A program made the translations under genes and the position numbers. Source: Candidatus Acididesulfobacter guangdongensis (GTDB lineage: Bacteria; SZUA-79; Acidulodesulfobacterales; Acidulodesulfobacteraceae). From it: a stretch of 64,000 bases of DNA. The DNA lies in contig SGBC01000003.1 in the NCBI GenBank assembly GCA_004195045.1, forward strand, positions 310,001-374,000. Reading direction: 5' to 3'. Under the pieces are notes generated by a model that had not been told where the DNA came from, searched no databases, and saw nothing but the letters and a program-made list of their open reading frames with translations. Below are positions 61,512-64,000 of the stretch, in pieces (position 1 is the first letter of the stretch; each line of letters begins with the position of its first letter).

Positions 61512-61844
61512 ATGGGTTTTACAGTTTTTAAAATACATAGAGGCATTCACGAAAAAGTAACAAAATTAGGTTTAGAGCTATATGACTGGGGATTATATAT
61601 TTTTCTGACCATGGGCATTATATTACTGCTCAAGAAAGAAATTCTTGCAGCTATTATATTAGACCTTTTAATATTTATTTTTCTTAAAAAATATAAAAAA
61701 GGTAAACCTGATTTATATACAACTACACTAATAAATTATTTTTTTATGACAAAAAAATTATTTGTTCTGGAACCGCAGCGCGATATTACAGATACAAAAA
61801 ATATTATTGAAAGTTACGGCTTGTTAAATAAAAAATTTAAATAA
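61512..61844 (+). CDS. VirB3/TrbD-like inner-membrane protein
   Basis: A 110-residue protein. One long or two short membrane segments (GLYIFLTMGIILLL, EILAAIILDLLIFIFL) are followed by a KGKPDLYTTTLINYFF stretch that resembles the conserved part of VirB3. Its size and position just before VirB4 support this. The ATG lacks a strong ribosome site. Confidence 0.7.
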   Translation: MGFTVFKIHRGIHEKVTKLGLELYDWGLYIFLTMGIILLLKKEILAAIILDLLIFIFLKKYKKGKPDLYTTTLINYFFMTKKLFVLEPQRDITDTKNIIESYGLLNKKFK

Positions 61845-61930
61845 AAGATTAATAATATAAAAATATAAGAACTTATAAAAAGTTTAAACAAAAAAATAAC
61901 TAAGTTAGCAGGCAGCCTTCAATATATACT

Positions 61931-62080
61931 TGATAGATATAATCATAAAATATGTTAATAAATAATATTTTAAAAAAACAAAATAAATCAGATTCTTTAT
62001 TAAATTGATAGATATAATCATAAAATATGTTAATAAATAATATTTTAAAAAAACAAAACCAATCTGATTCTTTAAATAAT
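61931..62080 (+). repeat. 75-bp tandem duplication over the virB4 start
   Basis: The stretch 61931-62005 is repeated at 62006-62080 with a few changes. The first copy contains the ATG (61952) and first codons of virB4 but stops at TGA 62006-62008 after 18 codons. The second copy holds the functional start at 62027. Confidence 0.9.
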
Positions 62081-64000
62081 TATATCAATCTATTAAGCAT
62101 ATTTAAAGATACTGTTGTAGGCATAGACGGTTCATTGACCGTCGGGTTCGCCGTACAGGGATTTGATTATTTTCTCGCAAACGACGGAATAATTAATGAT
62201 ACTGCCTATATTAACGACATTTTATTAAATTTATTAAACGAAGATATCTCTCTTCAATGGATATATAAAATATCAGATTCTGACGAAAATTTTATATCAA
62301 ATTATATAAATAATTCACATCCGCCGGAAAAATATTTATTTATAAAAGAAAAAAAGATTAAATCCCTGCATACAGAATTGATTAAAAAAATAGATATATT
62401 TCTTTTTTGCACAATATCAGGTTTCAAACCTGGCACTGTTAATAATATAAATTTATTTTCAAGATTAGCTCAATTTGCAGCCAATTTATTGACGATTAAA
62501 CCAAAAGATGCGCTTAATAAAAACTCCAGAGCCCAGGCAGAGAAGGAGTTTGAGTATATGTTAAAAAAAATGGAAAATGTTGAAAATAATTTAAGTTTTT
62601 TTTCTGCAAGGTTAAATATAAAAATAAAAAGAATGTCTAATCAGGAACTGGTTGATTACTTTTACAGCGAACTTAATCCGCAAAGAGCCAGGCATATTGA
62701 CGCTCCGTTTTATAACAATATATTAAACGAAGCCACATTCAGAAGTTCTCTGATATTTTCACCTGCAGAAATAAATAAAGAATATTTTTATGTTGACGGC
62801 TTTTACTTTAAGTTTATTAATATGCATAAGCTTCCATCGCAGACGGATTCATTCGGCATAGCAAAAATACTTAATTTAGAATCAAACGATGTAAAAAAAT
62901 TTTTTCCGTACGATATTCAGGTCTCTTTTAATATCCCAGAGCAGGAAAAAATAATTAATAAAATTCAGTCTGAAAGAAATATCAAAGCAAGTTTGACGGA
63001 TGCAGTCAACGGCGGCTATGTTGACCATAAAGGAACAAACATAACATCCCAGATGGATGAGTTTTTAGCTGAAATATCAAAACTCCAGAAAAAAGCCGTT
63101 AATATATCTTTATGCGCCAGAATAAAATCCAAAAGTTTACGGGAATTAGACTATATGTCTTTGAAAATCCTGCAATCGTTTAAAGATTTTAATTTTATGG
63201 AAGGAATAATAGACAATATGGAGCATCATAATTTATTTTTATCATTTTTTCCGGGGCAGTCTTTTTTTAACAGAAGATTTAAAACTCTGCTTTCTCCCGC
63301 CGCGGCTTCATTTTTTCCGCTGCATAAAGGATTCGGAGGAACTGAAAATTGCTCCATACCGTTAAAAAATAACAGGTCGGAGCCGATTAAGTTAGATTTG
63401 TATAATAACAAATTGCCGTCAAAACATGGCGTTATCTTTGGAAAAACAAGAAGCGGCAAGGGGTTTATGCTGAATGGATTTTTATCTAACTTTTTTTTAT
63501 CAGGCGATAATTATCATATTATCGGGGTTGATATAGGAGGAACATACAGAAAATTTTGCAGGCTCTTTGACGGAGATTATTTTGAAATTGATATGGACGG
63601 CACATACTCTTTAAACCCTTTTCCTCCAAAAAAGTATGTTATTAAATATATTAACGGGGAAGAAATATTTAACCCGGATATCATGGTTTTTTTAATAGGC
63701 ATAATAGGTATCATGGCAGAACCGGACAGAAGCCTGTCGCCGAATGATAAAACTATTATAGCAAGGGCAATACAGGCATCATACGATTATATTAAAGATG
63801 AAAATGACATGCCGATTATTTCCGATATTAATAATGTTTTATTTAATTACAATGAGGCAAGAGATGCCGAAGACAAAAGAAGGGCTATGGAAATGGGCAA
63901 AAACCTTTTTCAATGGACGGATATAAGTTCTCCGTATAGTATTCTGCTAAACAGAAAAGGCGGTCTAAACATAGATAATAAAATAGTTATTTTTGACCTG
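62027..64000 (+). CDS. VirB4/TraC/TrbE-type conjugation ATPase (partial, runs off the right edge)
   Basis: The first 658 codons are visible. The N-terminal half is the TraC/VirB4 domain (VVGIDGSLTVGFAVQGFDYFL). The ATPase half has a Walker A FGKTRSGKGFML (Gly472-Gly479), the motif GVDIGGTYRKFCRLFDGDYFEI and SLNPFPPKK, then PDRSLSPNDKTIIARAIQ, all in the order of VirB4. Walker A has Gly, not Ser/Thr, after the Lys, a form better known in VirD4/TraG coupling proteins. It energises pilus assembly at the inner membrane. The next conjugation genes presumably continue beyond the window. Confidence 0.85.
   Translation, partial: MLINNILKKQNQSDSLNNYINLLSIFKDTVVGIDGSLTVGFAVQGFDYFLANDGIINDTAYINDILLNLLNEDISLQWIYKISDSDENFISNYINNSHPPEKYLFIKEKKIKSLHTELIKKIDIFLFCTISGFKPGTVNNINLFSRLAQFAANLLTIKPKDALNKNSRAQAEKEFEYMLKKMENVENNLSFFSARLNIKIKRMSNQELVDYFYSELNPQRARHIDAPFYNNILNEATFRSSLIFSPAEINKEYFYVDGFYFKFINMHKLPSQTDSFGIAKILNLESNDVKKFFPYDIQVSFNIPEQEKIINKIQSERNIKASLTDAVNGGYVDHKGTNITSQMDEFLAEISKLQKKAVNISLCARIKSKSLRELDYMSLKILQSFKDFNFMEGIIDNMEHHNLFLSFFPGQSFFNRRFKTLLSPAAASFFPLHKGFGGTENCSIPLKNNRSEPIKLDLYNNKLPSKHGVIFGKTRSGKGFMLNGFLSNFFLSGDNYHIIGVDIGGTYRKFCRLFDGDYFEIDMDGTYSLNPFPPKKYVIKYINGEEIFNPDIMVFLIGIIGIMAEPDRSLSPNDKTIIARAIQASYDYIKDENDMPIISDINNVLFNYNEARDAEDKRRAMEMGKNLFQWTDISSPYSILLNRKGGLNIDNKIVIFDL

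Overview
The window is AT-rich bacterial DNA from a Gram-negative organism. Evidence for this is an RND efflux pair, a heptose-phosphate adenylyltransferase for lipopolysaccharide, TatA, a conjugative type IV secretion cluster and Shine-Dalgarno starts. The sulfur-oxidation gene set (sHdr plus lipoate-binding proteins), a selenocysteine tRNA and the strong AT bias would fit a deltaproteobacteria-like sulfur bacterium such as the acid-mine candidate order Acidulodesulfobacterales. That placement is inference; nothing in the window proves the taxon.

Layout. 1-1310: end of a GspE/PilB-type ATPase gene, aroD and a tautomerase, all on the minus strand. 1311-5600: an accessory region with a candidate small RNA, tRNA-Asn, a toxin-antitoxin-like PIN pair closed by a duplicated 3' piece of tRNA-Asn (an integration scar), a trbJ-like conjugation relic, an AbiE-type pair and an eroded fragment. 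5631-10986: a dihydrolipoyl dehydrogenase-like protein, an unknown helical protein, glucose 1-dehydrogenase and a GH15 glucoamylase. 11745-17038: RND efflux genes and a crotonase. 17244-28128: the main metabolic island. It holds an ArsR-type regulator whose promoter carries a perfect palindrome, shdrC1-B1-A-C2-B2, two lipoate-binding proteins, two radical SAM lipoyl synthases and a lipoate ligase fused to a cysteine-rich DUF116-like domain. Together these make a sulfur-oxidising heterodisulfide-reductase-like system with its own lipoate assembly line.

28294-47623 is mostly housekeeping: OsmC, a methyltransferase, tilS, ftsH-folP, cdaA-cdaR-glmM, pdxJ-acpS-nnr, CBS protein-tsaE, a second lpd followed by lysC, cimA, a Yip1-like protein and the heptose adenylyltransferase. 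48380-51330 holds tRNA-Ser, tatA, a DUF3426-like protein, a secreted proline-rich repeat protein that seems to start at AUU, tRNA-Sec and a small membrane protein. 51501-58089 is a polyphosphate locus: ppk2, then four 11-bp-spaced TGTAACA-type repeats (a Pho-box-like array), ppx/gppA, a degenerate ppx paralogue that appears to start at AUA inside an AUAA stop/start overlap, and ppk1. After fructose-bisphosphate aldolase, the window ends in a conjugation cluster (two small unknown genes, VirB2-, VirB3- and partial VirB4-like genes).

A modular palindromic repeat family is scattered through the intergenic spaces (11376, 22917, 26872, 48055, 51033, 58153), with a second palindrome type at 59485. 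The observations most worth following are the shdr promoter/operator, the ligase-DUF116 fusion, the Pho-box polyphosphate operon with its apparently inactive Ppx partner, the non-canonical starts, the candidate anti-Shine-Dalgarno small RNA and the palindromic repeats.
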